The position numbers and the translations under genes are program-made. A DNA stretch of 64,000 bases from Polytrichum commune (lineage: Eukaryota > Streptophyta > Polytrichopsida > Polytrichales > Polytrichaceae), in contig OX485805.1 in NCBI GenBank assembly GCA_950295325.1, positions 7,254,501 to 7,318,500 on the forward strand. The letters are read 5' to 3'. This document shows, one piece after another, positions 1 to 10,409 of the stretch (the stretch's first letter is position 1; every line of letters begins with the position of its first letter). Under the pieces are notes generated by a model. It made no database searches. It was given only the letters and a program-made list of their open reading frames with translations, and was not told the DNA's origin.

Positions 1-646
1 AATCGTATGCAAAATTGAGTATAAATCAACACCACTTTGATTAATCATAGTGGCAATGTATGAAAGGTGTCATATCATTTCAAGAAGAACATCAACATTG
101 ACCAAACACAACAACCTAGTCTAGGATCTACTCACTCAATGAGGCAATGTAAGAAGTGTTCAACAAAAGGTGATCACTAATCTCACACTATAACTTGGCT
201 CATTTTGTGGTCATTTTCAATCAACATGCAACAGTAGTGGACGCCCCTATGTGGTGTTATGAAATCTATTTTGACAGTCAACTCTATGAGTTGCATTATG
301 ATATGAATTTTGAATTCTATTAAATTTTGGGATGTCAGTTTAGCACACATTTTCATATCTACCCTCTTGTTTACTACATATAATTTTGTATTTTATTTAT
401 GTATATCTCTCTACTCTCTTGGTCATTGCCCCAAACTACACAAAGTGTCTGGGGTTGTCACTTACCTTATCCATGGCCCCAATCTTATGAATAAAGCCAC
501 AAGACTGTATCATGCCAACAAACTTAAAGATATTGCAAACATACAGTAGATAGTCTTTTTTTCTTTTTCTTTTTCTTTTTTGGGTATACTGTTAGAAATG
601 ATCAGATGCTCTTTTGGAGGAGGAAGACAAGATGCCGAGTGGTGTC
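1..646. other. AT-rich spacer, no gene seen
   Basis: Only short chance frames. A T/C-rich run occurs at 553-580. Confidence 0.5.
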
Positions 647-649
647 TAA

Positions 650-1215
650 GGGCCACTTCACACATGAGCCAAGAGCCGTGACCTTGTAATGGTGAGGACC
701 CTTGACTCTCATCCAAAGGCCGTACCATGGGTGTTGGGAAAGCCATTTTATGTAGTCTTTGGCCCTCAAGTATAGTGTGAAGTGAGAATGAACCATGTTG
801 CGGGACCATTGCATATTTTGTTGGCGAAAAAAGAGGGGAGGATTTGGTTTAATATAATATGTCTCCAAGTTTATCAATTTAAGATAACTACTTGGTGGTG
901 CTTGTCTGTCCTGGAATCTGTCCTGAAATCTGTCCTGCTGGAAAAAATATTAAAAAAATCATGGTCTCCCGGAATTTGCGTCAAGCCCACCTCTTGGAGG
1001 TGGGCCTGACGCAAATTCTGGTAGACCATGCACCCTTATCCACAACTAGCCATGTAGGACTCCATGTAGACTTTTCATCCACGAACTTTTCTTTGGGCCT
1101 TTAGGCCTTCACCTCCTAGTGTGAAGTGAACTTGGACGGTCTCCGCCTTTTCGACCAATGAGAGCTCTTACATTGCCATGGTCAAGGGCCTTCAGCCTTG
1201 TGTGTGAAGTGGCCC
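650..1215. mobile_element. Tourist-like MITE with GGGCCACTTCACAC ends
   Basis: Terminal inverted repeats GGGCCACTTCACACA lie at 650 and, inverted, at 1201-1215. The TAA duplication lies at 647-649 and 1216-1218. Length is 566 bp, with no coding capacity. A 3-bp TWA duplication and GGGCC ends are typical of PIF/Harbinger-derived MITEs. A hairpin at 960-1030 lies inside. Confidence 0.88.
960..1030. repeat. Hairpin-forming inverted repeat inside the MITE
   Basis: Arms 960-993 and 997-1030 are near-perfect reverse complements (about three mismatches) with a 3-nt loop. The core is GAATTTGCGTCAAGCC paired with GGCCTGACGCAAATTC. Confidence 0.85.
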
Positions 1216-1548
1216 TAAGTAGTTATTATAAATAAGAGAAAGAAACTAAAACTGGAAGGCACATGTTCATTAGAATTTTGTATGGTGAATGAAATCAAAC
1301 AAGTGTTCACTGGGTTAACAATTGGAATGATTGAAGTTTGAGTCTACATATTATTTATGCTAGATAATAGGATCAAGTGGCAAGCACATAATAACATGAC
1401 AAGAATGCCCTGATTCGACATAGGATAGATCTGCATTATGTGATGTCCAGAGCTTAACTTGCCTGTCAAAATATGGGTCTGTAAGACCTTGCAAGATGTT
1501 CAACCCCGCTCAGCAAATCTCGAAGAGGTCAATATAATTCAAAGCATA

Positions 1549-4278
1549 TTAGGGGTTGCCTGGCAACAACGAGTGTCCTGGGTTGCACAATACTTGTCTA
1601 ATGGTAACTAAAAATGTAGCCGAGAACAAGACTAAGACAACAATCACAGCACTGATGAAATAGCTCAGTATCGTTTTCCTCTGAGCCTTTAACCTCCTTA
1701 GAGCTTTATACTTCCTCACCTCAAACAAGAATTTCGGCCCATCAAAATTGAGGCGTCTGAGCTGATCCGCCACTTGCTGCAAAATAAGAATGTGTGATTG
1801 CCAAGTTGGTCATGGGAGGCTAAAAACAAAAGCCTTCGTAAGGTTGCATGGACTCCATGAGCCTCAAAGCACTCAAACCATTAACAATACATATTTACTT
1901 TGACAGTTTCATATCTCAAAACCTTCACCAAGTAGATTTTAATGTCCAAGAATGTGTTTGAAGCATCAAACTTAAGAAAGAAAAAATGTAGTACACCTTA
2001 TATGGACTGTGAGCTACAATGGTCGTTTACATATAGTTATATACTCAAAACCTAAAATGTGCAAATTTGAAAGGAATCCATTATAGGTCACTTATAAGTT
2101 TCACTTCAAGAACTCATTAGATTCACATGGCTTCCAGATCTATAGCAAGCTCAACTTTCATGTTCTCATAAAAATAGGGATTTGCATATGTACTCACCTT
2201 ACATTGCTTAAGTAGATTTTATTTTTTCCATCAATCCCACATATGTCCTGAAAATGCCTCAAGTGTTCACAATAAGGTGCACTCACCCTACATTGGTAGA
2301 AGTGTCCACATAAAGTATGTGGGCCTTATGTGGTCATTCTTTTTTTCATCATACACCTAGATTTGCATGGTATATGGCAAGGCTTGTAATTACAAATGGA
2401 CACCAAAAATATGAGCTCGTTGGTATCCGCTATATTACAATGAGATTGGACTATGGTCTAATATTATAGACATCATCCTAGGTTAAATAATCAACACTGA
2501 CAATTGGGAGGCTCTATGTGCTTGTTTTAGAACAAAGATAAATTATCTTCACTTTGACCTCTTATAACTTTTGCATCTCATAAAATGACAATCTTCGTGA
2601 TTCGCAACTACTAACTTGATGAGACAATTCTCAAGCCAATCTGATGACCATTTTCTTTTGTGGAGTTGAAAAGGACCCATAATAAGGCCACATAAGGTAA
2701 GTGAGCCTAATTTGGTTACTTATCTTAAACATACTCCTATATTTGAGTGTTGTATATTGAGGTGTGGATCTAAGAACAAAAAACCAACATGACATCATGT
2801 GGTTTGTAGAGATTAGACCATGTGCTCAGAATTTGTTAACGTTCTAAACTCAATAGGCAATGTAATTGGAGGGACCGATATGACCAGAAAGAAAAGAAAA
2901 GAAAAAGTAACGCCTGCACATTGTGCTGGCGTGAATGCGAGCCCGTTGTCCGAATGCTAAACACGGCGGGCCGTGTTGTAGCATGGGGAGTTATACCTCC
3001 GTTAGGAGGTGGGCTCTGTTAGTAAAAAGAAAGAGAAAGTGTAGTGTAAGGGGGTTATTGTAAAGGAGTGGTGGGGAAATATTTAGGGGGGTGCAACGGG
3101 ATTTTTTTTGTTATCGAGTTTTCTTTTATTTAAAACGAGGTATGTGAGATATTTGATGGCATTTTGGTGTATGTTTTTCATGAGGATTTTGATATTAGAT
3201 TTTGGGATTTTGAGGTCTTCTAATTTTTTGATGGAGTGTTCGTGTATGGCACCTCTAACTCCTGCTGTGATGGTTATAAGAGGGTTTATTTTCCATCCCT
3301 TGCTTTGTATAGTGTTGATTAATGGATCGTATTTGGCATGTGACCATAAACAAGAGAATCTTCACTTTGCTTACGAGAAAAATGGCTACAAACACAATAT
3401 CCTGCTATGGGTTGTAGTAGGGCAGCACGTGTAAGATATCGAGTGTAACACAATATCGAATGAAGACACGTGAGGATGCATCGTGCGCTAATCATTGACT
3501 TGCACTAATTGTGTCAATGAACGGGGAGAATCGACCGCTGGTTACAGATGAACTGGTTGAATTTGAGAAATAACAGGTTCAAATTCAAGACTTCAGGAAA
3601 ACTACCAATCCATTTAGAGGAATTTACAGAACATTGCCCAATTCAGTAAAGAGAAACTGAAAGATTTCGACATGCCACGGGTTGATCTTGGAAACACTAG
3701 GATCTCGACTGATTATGGCCAGAAATCTCCCCAGGCACTGAACTGCGTGTTTCATAACTTCCGAGAATTTAGTGGTTGCAGAGATAATTTAGTAAAAGTG
3801 TCCCTTCGAGACCAGAATACCTTACGGTCCTCGTGAGGATAGGAAAGATGAGCTTTACCTTGCGTGTGATGTCTTCTGAGCCGATCGTCTTCTCCAGCGA
3901 CCAAACGGTGTAGAATTTCTGAATCACCCCGCCCACTGTGACAAGCGAAGCAAGCGCCGATAATGTGAAGGCCGACCACCAGTTGTTGCAGTGCAACAAG
4001 TTCGATTGCGCCACGGCCGTGAGCAACACCCCTTGAAACACACTGTAAAACCCTATCAGCTGGTAGATCTCGTTGCGTACAGACAAGCTCTGCTTCGTTT
4101 TCTTCTCCACCCTAGAAGCAAACAGTTTGTCCTTCGCCGTCCAAATCTCCAACGCCACATTGTAGAACAGGGGCTTGTCTTCAGGATCCCACTTCCTCAT
4201 CCACATGATGTTCTTAATTTCTCCCTCCAACTCGTCCGGAATGTCTATGTCTATGTTCACGTCCACGGCCGCCATCAT
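1549..4278 (-). CDS. Two-exon gene for a small membrane protein of unknown function
   Basis: Exon 1 runs 4278 to 3859 (140 codons from ATG ATG), ending at a GCAAG/GTAAAG donor. Exon 2 runs 1776 to 1549 after a TATTTTGCAG acceptor. The intron (2,082 bp) is phase 0 and the frame is kept, giving about 215 residues. The N-terminus is acidic (DVNIDIDIPDELEGE). Residues 72-120 hold two hydrophobic segments (around FYSVFQGVLLTAVAQ and FTLSALASLVTVGG). Residues 176-200 in exon 2 are a strong membrane helix (FISAVIVVLVLFSATFL). The tail is CNPGHSLLPGNP. I do not recognise the family, but related sequences at 6.5-7.6 kb and 39.4-39.7 kb keep the same exon-1 core or the same tail, showing a small gene family. 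The start is followed by clean coding sequence with no stops, so this copy is probably functional. Confidence 0.75.
1780..3519. other. Intron of the membrane-protein gene with repeat remnants
   Basis: Contains degenerate copies of sequence shared with 33830-34090 (GTAGAGATTAGACCATGTG near 2810) and with 10220-10380 (GTATGTGGGCCTTATGTGGTC near 2317). No exon was recognised within it. Confidence 0.45.
3520..3735. repeat. Repeat R4, copy in the intron of the membrane-protein gene
   Basis: GTCAATGAACGGGGAGAA through CAGAAATCTCCCC matches 54953-55230 at moderate identity. Purine-rich GGTTGAATTTGAGAAATAAC is its core. It lies just downstream of exon 1 of the minus-strand gene, inside the intron. 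Confidence 0.7.
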
Positions 4279-4363
4279 TCAACAACCAAACTTCTTCGAT
4301 CGGACTGGAGCTGAATCTACTAGTCTGCAACCTTGCACAGATAAGATCTAAACGGTTGAGGTT

Positions 4364-4461
4364 TTTGACCTATTCACTGTACATGTCTGCAACAATCAGC
4401 TAAGCTTCCGCCTTTGACCTAATCACTGTACATGTCTGCAACAATCAGCTAAGCTTCCGCC
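4364..4461. repeat. Two 49-bp tandem units upstream of the membrane-protein gene
   Basis: TTTGACCTA(A/T)TCACTGT through AAGCTTCCGCC occurs twice, starting at 4364 and 4413, with one or two differences. It sits about 90 bp before the start codon of the minus-strand gene, so it may lie in its promoter or 5' untranslated region. Confidence 0.85.
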
Positions 4462-5542
4462 TGCATGACCGATGAGCCCTAACCTCTTCTCGCATGTTTC
4501 TAGTACTCTTTTGACGCACAGCCAAGAGTTTCAGTGTATTATCTAAGGTAGATATGGCTCAATTGGACTAGTTCTGAACCTGGAAGTCAGAATACTTGTA
4601 AGTCTAAGTTTCTAATGACTAACGAACCTTGGAGGAGACCTTAACGATGAAGCTAAGCCCATGAAGGAAGTGTTATGAAAATTTATTAAGATCTACAACT
4701 GGGGATAAAGGTGCTGCACTGTCTACTTCCTCACTGTTTAGGATAGAAATCCCAACATGTAGGAATACCTTAATTAAGATTCCATGAAAAACCTTAAACA
4801 TATGGACAACATCCACGGCCAAATGGTTTTTCAGTCTCTGCAAATCCTACTTGCTCCGCTTTGTAGGATTTGCATAGTAAATTGCAAGCAACCTGCCCCA
4901 AGAAACTAAGGGGCAAAGGGAGCTGGGGTATCCTCTACCCTACAATTGTACAAGTGGAGTAACTAAAACCGTCAAGGCTGACAATTTCTCTGTGGCAAGG
5001 GGATTTAAGTGGCAGAATAATTTCAAGGATGAACAATACCATCAGTTCCAGAGATTCTCAAGTAATGAGACTTAAAAAGAAATCTGAGCTACAACCATGG
5101 ACTGCCAATAACATCATCATCCAAACACCACTTGCTAGGGATTGCCTCTGAAGAGATTGACATCTCGTGCTTCACGCTAGGAAAGTTTGAAAGTACGAAC
5201 GCCTTCGGTCCTGGAGCACATCGATTCATACCTACAGATATATTAACCACCATCACAACCATGTATCCACAATCATCTTCTATGTAAACGCAACAATGCC
5301 ATTTAATGTGTTGGCAGTCCATCACACTCACAGAGCAGTGTTCATATATTTGAAGTTTCTGGTCCAGAATATACTCTACTAATCTTCCACATCTCCTAAT
5401 ACTAGAATATCCTTGTCTTAATAGTTTCCATGTGCAGCATCATCATTGCAACTAATTCTCCTCATAAACTTGTAATACCTCAAGATAAGTTGTTAATAGT
5501 TAGTAAAACCAATACCTCAAGAAGCATTCCTAGCTAAAAACC

Positions 5543-5917
5543 TCAAACTGATTCGGCCTTGCGATTCCAAAGTTTCAGAGCCCAGCTGAAGAGCCGAGAG
5601 CCCTCTGATTTGCCTTTGGCATCCGCTCTTTTATCACCATCAAAGGTATACGTATTCTGAACATCATCACCCTTGATAATCCTAATTGTGGAATATTCAG
5701 CACAATCATCAGAGGTCACCAAAACCTTTTGACCATGAATGCCAGTTGCGACCACATATTCACGGTATGTGGCATTGTGATCAATTTCTACGCTGTGTTG
5801 GTTATTTGGGGCTTTTACACCAAGATTGCAAACATGTGTATAAAAGCCTGCATTTCCCTCCTTCAACACAAAAGGTATATCTGTAGCATTAACAAACTTA
5901 GTTGTCGTCTTGCCCAT
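5543..5917 (-). CDS. 124-residue protein of unknown function
   Basis: The ORF starts at ATG 5917 (a TTG three codons upstream is not needed). The protein begins MGKTTTKFVNATDIPF and alternates hydrophobic and polar residues in a way that suggests a beta-rich fold. It has an IDHNATYREY segment and ends with a basic SRLFSWALKLWNRK helix. No signal peptide or membrane segment is seen. The ORF is uninterrupted and its composition is protein-like, unlike the surrounding DNA. I do not recognise the family with certainty; it resembles small plant proteins with only a domain-of-unknown-function label. It lies on the same strand as the membrane-protein gene, 1.3 kb upstream of it. Confidence 0.6.
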   Translation of the reverse strand: MGKTTTKFVNATDIPFVLKEGNAGFYTHVCNLGVKAPNNQHSVEIDHNATYREYVVATGIHGQKVLVTSDDCAEYSTIRIIKGDDVQNTYTFDGDKRADAKGKSEGSRLFSWALKLWNRKAESV

Positions 5918-6508
5918 CTTTGACAATTTATTTCACCTGTACAACAACACACTCTTATTGCCTCAGATCTCTGACAAGATTGTATAATTTTGCACGATTT
6001 AAGAGGCAGAGATACATGTCAGCGCAATCTGCAGATCAGACTTACTTGGCTCAAGGGACAATACTACGGCCTTTTCGACTACAGGAGAAATTTCGTGCAA
6101 GTTATTTAGTCTAATGTCATCACCAATCTTTAAAACAGTTGATCGATAACAAGGGAAGCCTTTGTTCTCTTCTCTAATCTAACATGATCACAAGAATTTT
6201 TTTGCCACAACTGAGAAAATGCATGTCTAAAATGAGAGCTAAAGTTCCTCCAAACAGAATGCAGCACGCTTATTGATGTTCAGACGAACTATACAAAACT
6301 TGAGTGCTGAATCTCTGCAAAATGGAATCTTGGTTTTTCTCATCTTACATCTGTCCTCGTCTACTAGAGCAAAAAGTCATGAAAAGCAGTTGAACAGAGA
6401 TTTCATTGAATTACTTGTAGATGATGGCATAGACAATTGCAAGCAATCGATTTTTCGTCCGCATTGCATAAGTGAGGAATTACGCACCAAGCCATTGATA
6501 CGGATCCT

Positions 6509-7642
6509 TCAGGTGTTCATTCTGTATAAGAATAGCTCAGCCACAGATGGTGGACAAGCGCCAGACAAGAGGTTGAAGCCTGGGTGGCACAAAATCTTGT
6601 AATTTGTTGAAGCAAGAAATGTATCCAAGACACTGCACACTGCACACACAGCATACATATTGTTAGATGTCTGCACCTGTTCCAGGTTTGAATACTCTGA
6701 GAATCTCTTCCCTACCTCCAAAAGGATAAAAATTTATCATATTTGCTCCTCGCAGCTTGTGCGAAATTCGTCTAGAGTCCACACTACACATCGGTCAGGG
6801 TTACCATTACAAATGCAAGTGGTCAGCATGTAATGTTGAATCAGTGTCGTTGCAGACCATTCACGGTTCAATGTCTTCACATGGGTGATCGAAAATTTTC
6901 CCAACGGCTTATCCAACATCAGTTCAAATGCTTTATGTTGATTCAACATTGATCTAAAGTATGAAAATGGTAGGAGTGCAGCTTTATGGGCAACAGAGCA
7001 CTTCGAGGTTATACATCTTGACAACATTTCGCTGCAGTACTCGTCTCCTTCCAAGATTACTGAAGAGCTGATAAGGCTAGTTTCGTTGATGCGCATGAGA
7101 TGGTGGGAGCTGATGTAAGGAAGCGAACAGAAGTAGGGCTTGCTCAAATATAAATTAAGCGGGAACTACAGAGGGTGAGCCTCTCTCACCCCATTTGCGT
7201 CATGTCATCACAAACCTCTACACCCGTATGTATTGACTCAAATCATTTGTGCACTGAATCAACATAAAGCAACCAAGGTTGAAAACAAGATAGTAAGGAG
7301 GTCGAATCAAGGAGATAACTTAACTTAGACATTGTGGCTTGTGAGTAAGTTAAGTTAATCCTGGCTATGGTGGCGATGCAGGCGAAAGTTAAGCTGATAG
7401 ACAGATCGCATGACTCTGTAAGAGAGGAGGAGATCGGACTTACTGGGGCACACTTGATAATCTGTGAGGCGAATTATTTGTATACACTGCAACACCAAGC
7501 TGTAAAATTCTATCAGCTGGCAGTGGATCGGATCTCGTTCTTCTTCAGGGGGCAACGGTGGTGTGCTTCCTGTGAATGCTGGAACTTGCTCCTGCCCGCT
7601 CTTCAACTTGGCTAACCAAAAGCTTGTGACTCCTGCTCCCAC
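6509..7642 (-). pseudogene. Degenerate relative of the two-exon membrane-protein gene
   Basis: At 6509-6721 the minus strand encodes ILCHPGFNLLSG near a hydrophobic stretch, matching VLCNPGHSLLPG at the end of exon 2 of the gene at 1549-4278. Near 7480-7560 QLIEFYSLVLQ resembles QLIGFYSVFQG in its exon 1. The order and strand are right for a decayed tandem copy. Most of exon 1, including the start, cannot be traced. A separate open frame lies between the two parts (6737-7096). Confidence 0.45.
6737..7096 (-). CDS. Hypothetical 119-residue ORF
   Basis: Starts at ATG 7096 (MRINETSLISSSVILEG) and runs open to TGA. No domain is recognised; it has several Cys and no membrane segment. It falls in the position of the intron of the decayed membrane-protein copy, so it may be chance. 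No good splice sites or repeat of it elsewhere in the window support it. Confidence 0.2.
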   Translation of the reverse strand: MRINETSLISSSVILEGDEYCSEMLSRCITSKCSVAHKAALLPFSYFRSMLNQHKAFELMLDKPLGKFSITHVKTLNREWSATTLIQHYMLTTCICNGNPDRCVVWTLDEFRTSCEEQI

Positions 7643-7649
7643 TCCACAA

Positions 7650-8779
7650 TCGCAACCTGTTTCCCCGACGATTAAATTTAAGTAAGTACAACACGTTTGA
7701 TCGTCTAGGTCTCCTGATTCTACACAATGGACAATGCTCTACCGACAAGGAGACTCATGCCCCCATCACACCAAACTTCCTGTCAACTTCCGGATGTGAA
7801 ATAGTCGGGGATTCCACTACGGCCGGATGCCAAGTTGCTCAGTCAAACGAGTTGGCGTAAAAATGACGGTGGAAATTTCATGACTTTTGGGGAAGAACTA
7901 TTCTTCCTCCTATAATGAACCCACCTCTCCCTCTTTAGTATGACACGGTTAGGAAACACCAAATAAAATCGTACTATCGAGGTGTCGTCTTCTGATTAAT
8001 ATGATAAATGGTGTAAAGTTGTCATATTATTGAGGGAATACGAAAACATAAGTAATATGAACTTAAAAATATATACCACGAGTTTAAGCAATATAGAGGG
8101 TATGACATAATAACTTATAACTCCAAACAAATACAAATATTCTCAAGAACTCTTGAAATAGGAGGCCAAAGATCTTTGGTGTTGCCCTACCCAAGTTAGC
8201 AACTGTCCTCTTATCTAAATTCCCTACTAACTTTTGAAAACTAATAATTTCATTAACATCAAGATATAAAGAGGTTTCTAACAAGAAACTAGACAACAAT
8301 GATGCATGACGTTTAGCATCATCAAACTTTACTATGGGTGGAGCAACATCATCCACATCCACACTAGTAACCCTAATTTTCATTAAGTTCCCAAGTAGTT
8401 CCCAAGTGAAAATGGATGTATTCTAGATGTACATAACATAGATGAACAAAATTTTAGCATTAACCACCTCTTTAATATGACAAAACGGAGATTCTAAATG
8501 TCACATCATCGAGTGGCGTAGTCGTATAAAAGAGGGAGTTTTAAACTAAAAAGTTCGGTCTCGCAAAAATGTGTCGTAATATCGAGGGTGTTGTATAAAC
8601 AAGTGCCATATTAACGAGGTTAGACTGTATAACTTTTGTCCCAAGTTCTTCGTCATCTTTAAGACTCTTTTCAAGTGTTCAATTCATCATTTGTGTTGGG
8701 CACAAAATTGTTAAAAGCGTAGTGTATGCTACAATGGACCCATTAGAGTTTTTTATGATGTCCCCTTTGCTCCAAAATG
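7650..8779. other. Spacer upstream of the Harbinger remnant
   Basis: AT-rich. One open frame of 99 codons (8084-8383 minus, containing ISFQKLVGNLDKRTVANLG) has no recognised domain. No RNA gene or structured repeat seen. Confidence 0.4.
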
Positions 8780-9950
8780 ATGGAGATAGTTGTAGTATTA
8801 TGTCTTTGTTATTTACAATGATTATTGTGAGTGAGGTTATCCAATGACAATTTACCATGAGTGGTGGTAATTTTCACGTTCGAGTCGTATGTGGAGGGTT
8901 TCACAAAGGATTTTTGAAATTTTGACTCACAAGTTCATGATACTTTATGGATTAACAAATATAGAAGGACCTACACATTTTTTTTTTAATCTAGTGAAAT
9001 TTTTGAGACCTTATGTAGAACATGAATCTATCAATTATAGAGCAATTATTGAGGTTGATCGTACTATAGCTATGGTCTTGCATAAGTTAGCATTTGGCTA
9101 TTCCAATAAACACATTGCCAACATTTATTGTGTTGGACAATAAATGATTCGGAAATATACTTTTATTGTTACAAAGGTTTTGGCTAATCCAATAAAAAAT
9201 CATTAGTGTTCCTCAAGGTGAAAGATTGGTATCGATTATAGCACACTTGAAGAATTTGATTGGGTTAGGAAATATGTGCGGGCCATTAATGGCACCCACA
9301 TCAAATAGCTAAAAAAATCTTATTAACTTAATTCATTTTGATTATTGAACTTGCATGATCATCATTCAATATTTTTACGAGGTGTTTATGATGCTAATCT
9401 TGTGTTTCGAGATGTGTGTGTGAGGGGACCCAGAGGAACTCACGATGCTATTGAGTTTCAAGTTACTTTTTTTTTACAAGGAATTTTTGGGAGAGATCAA
9501 TTTTACAAGAATCAACTATTCAATTAGGTTGTCAGCTAATTCAACTGTGCATTGCATATGATTCTACCTATTCGTTGATGATCCATATTATAAAGGCATT
9601 TTCTAATCAAGGCAATGGTGATATGTGTAAAGATGCTTTTGACAAAGAATTTAGAAGGGATAAGGTTAAAATTGAAAATGCTTTTACTCATCTCAAGAAT
9701 AATTGGAAAGTTCTTAAGTGTCTTAATTTCACTATCCCATATGTAGGCTAAATCATTAATTTGTGTCGTGTTCCACACAACTTTTATAGGATGAATAGTG
9801 AACATATTTCAAGTGGACATATATAGTGGATGCTCATCCAAACCTTGATAAATCGAGGGTTCCAAGAAGACCGACTACTGGGAGAGCATCTAGACTTGAT
9901 GCAATTGCCATTTGACATGCTATTTTCAAAAAATGATTAGATATCATGTC
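8780..9950 (+). pseudogene. Decayed PIF/Harbinger transposase
   Basis: Pieces of a HARBI1-like DDE transposase occur in order across several frames. RTIAMVLHKLAFGYSNKHIANIYCVG (9059-9140) is the N-terminal helical region. RAINGTHIK (about 9277-9307) corresponds to the AxDGTHI motif with the first catalytic Asp changed to Asn. GVYDANLVFRDVCVRG (9380-9430) corresponds to the second DDE strand. VKIENAFTHLKNNWKVL followed by VPHNFYRMN (9668-9795) is the C-terminal E region. Multiple stops and frame changes show it is dead. In this superfamily the intact protein cuts the TWA-flanked elements, so a relative of it probably mobilised the MITEs in this window. Confidence 0.8.
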
Positions 9951-10409
9951 AGACGACTAATCACATTTTGTAATTCATTTTATTATATTATGACGTGAAT
10001 TTTGAAATTCATCTATTTTATTTATTACATATGTGAATATGTCAACATTAAATATCTTTTGATTGTCTTCAATATATGTATGGTAACATATCATAGAACC
10101 ATGCACTAGTTGTAGGTGGTTTTGAAGTGCTCTAGAGGATTGAGATTGTAATCATTGAACCAAAAGAATCGGCATCAGAGTAAACCTAAAGATTGGAACA
10201 TGTACCCAATTTAATTTAGAAATACTAGGATATTGACCAATCAAGGTATGTGGGTGTTATTTGGTCATTTTTCCATGTTCTCCAATTTCTACTAATTAGA
10301 TTGACACAAAAAAATAGTTCAGTTCCATTAGTAAATTTTACAACAACACATATGGACAAACTGGCTTGAAAATTGGACTTCGATTGATTTAGTTGACGCT
10401 AATAATTAA

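Noticed and set aside
3108-3434. 108-codon frame on the plus strand with hydrophobic segments
   Set aside because: It lies in the intron of the minus-strand gene, in T-rich DNA, with no recognisable domain and no support from a second copy.
4535-4610. tRNA-like stretch TATGGCTCAATTGG
   Set aside because: No cloverleaf could be drawn and no B-box sequence follows.
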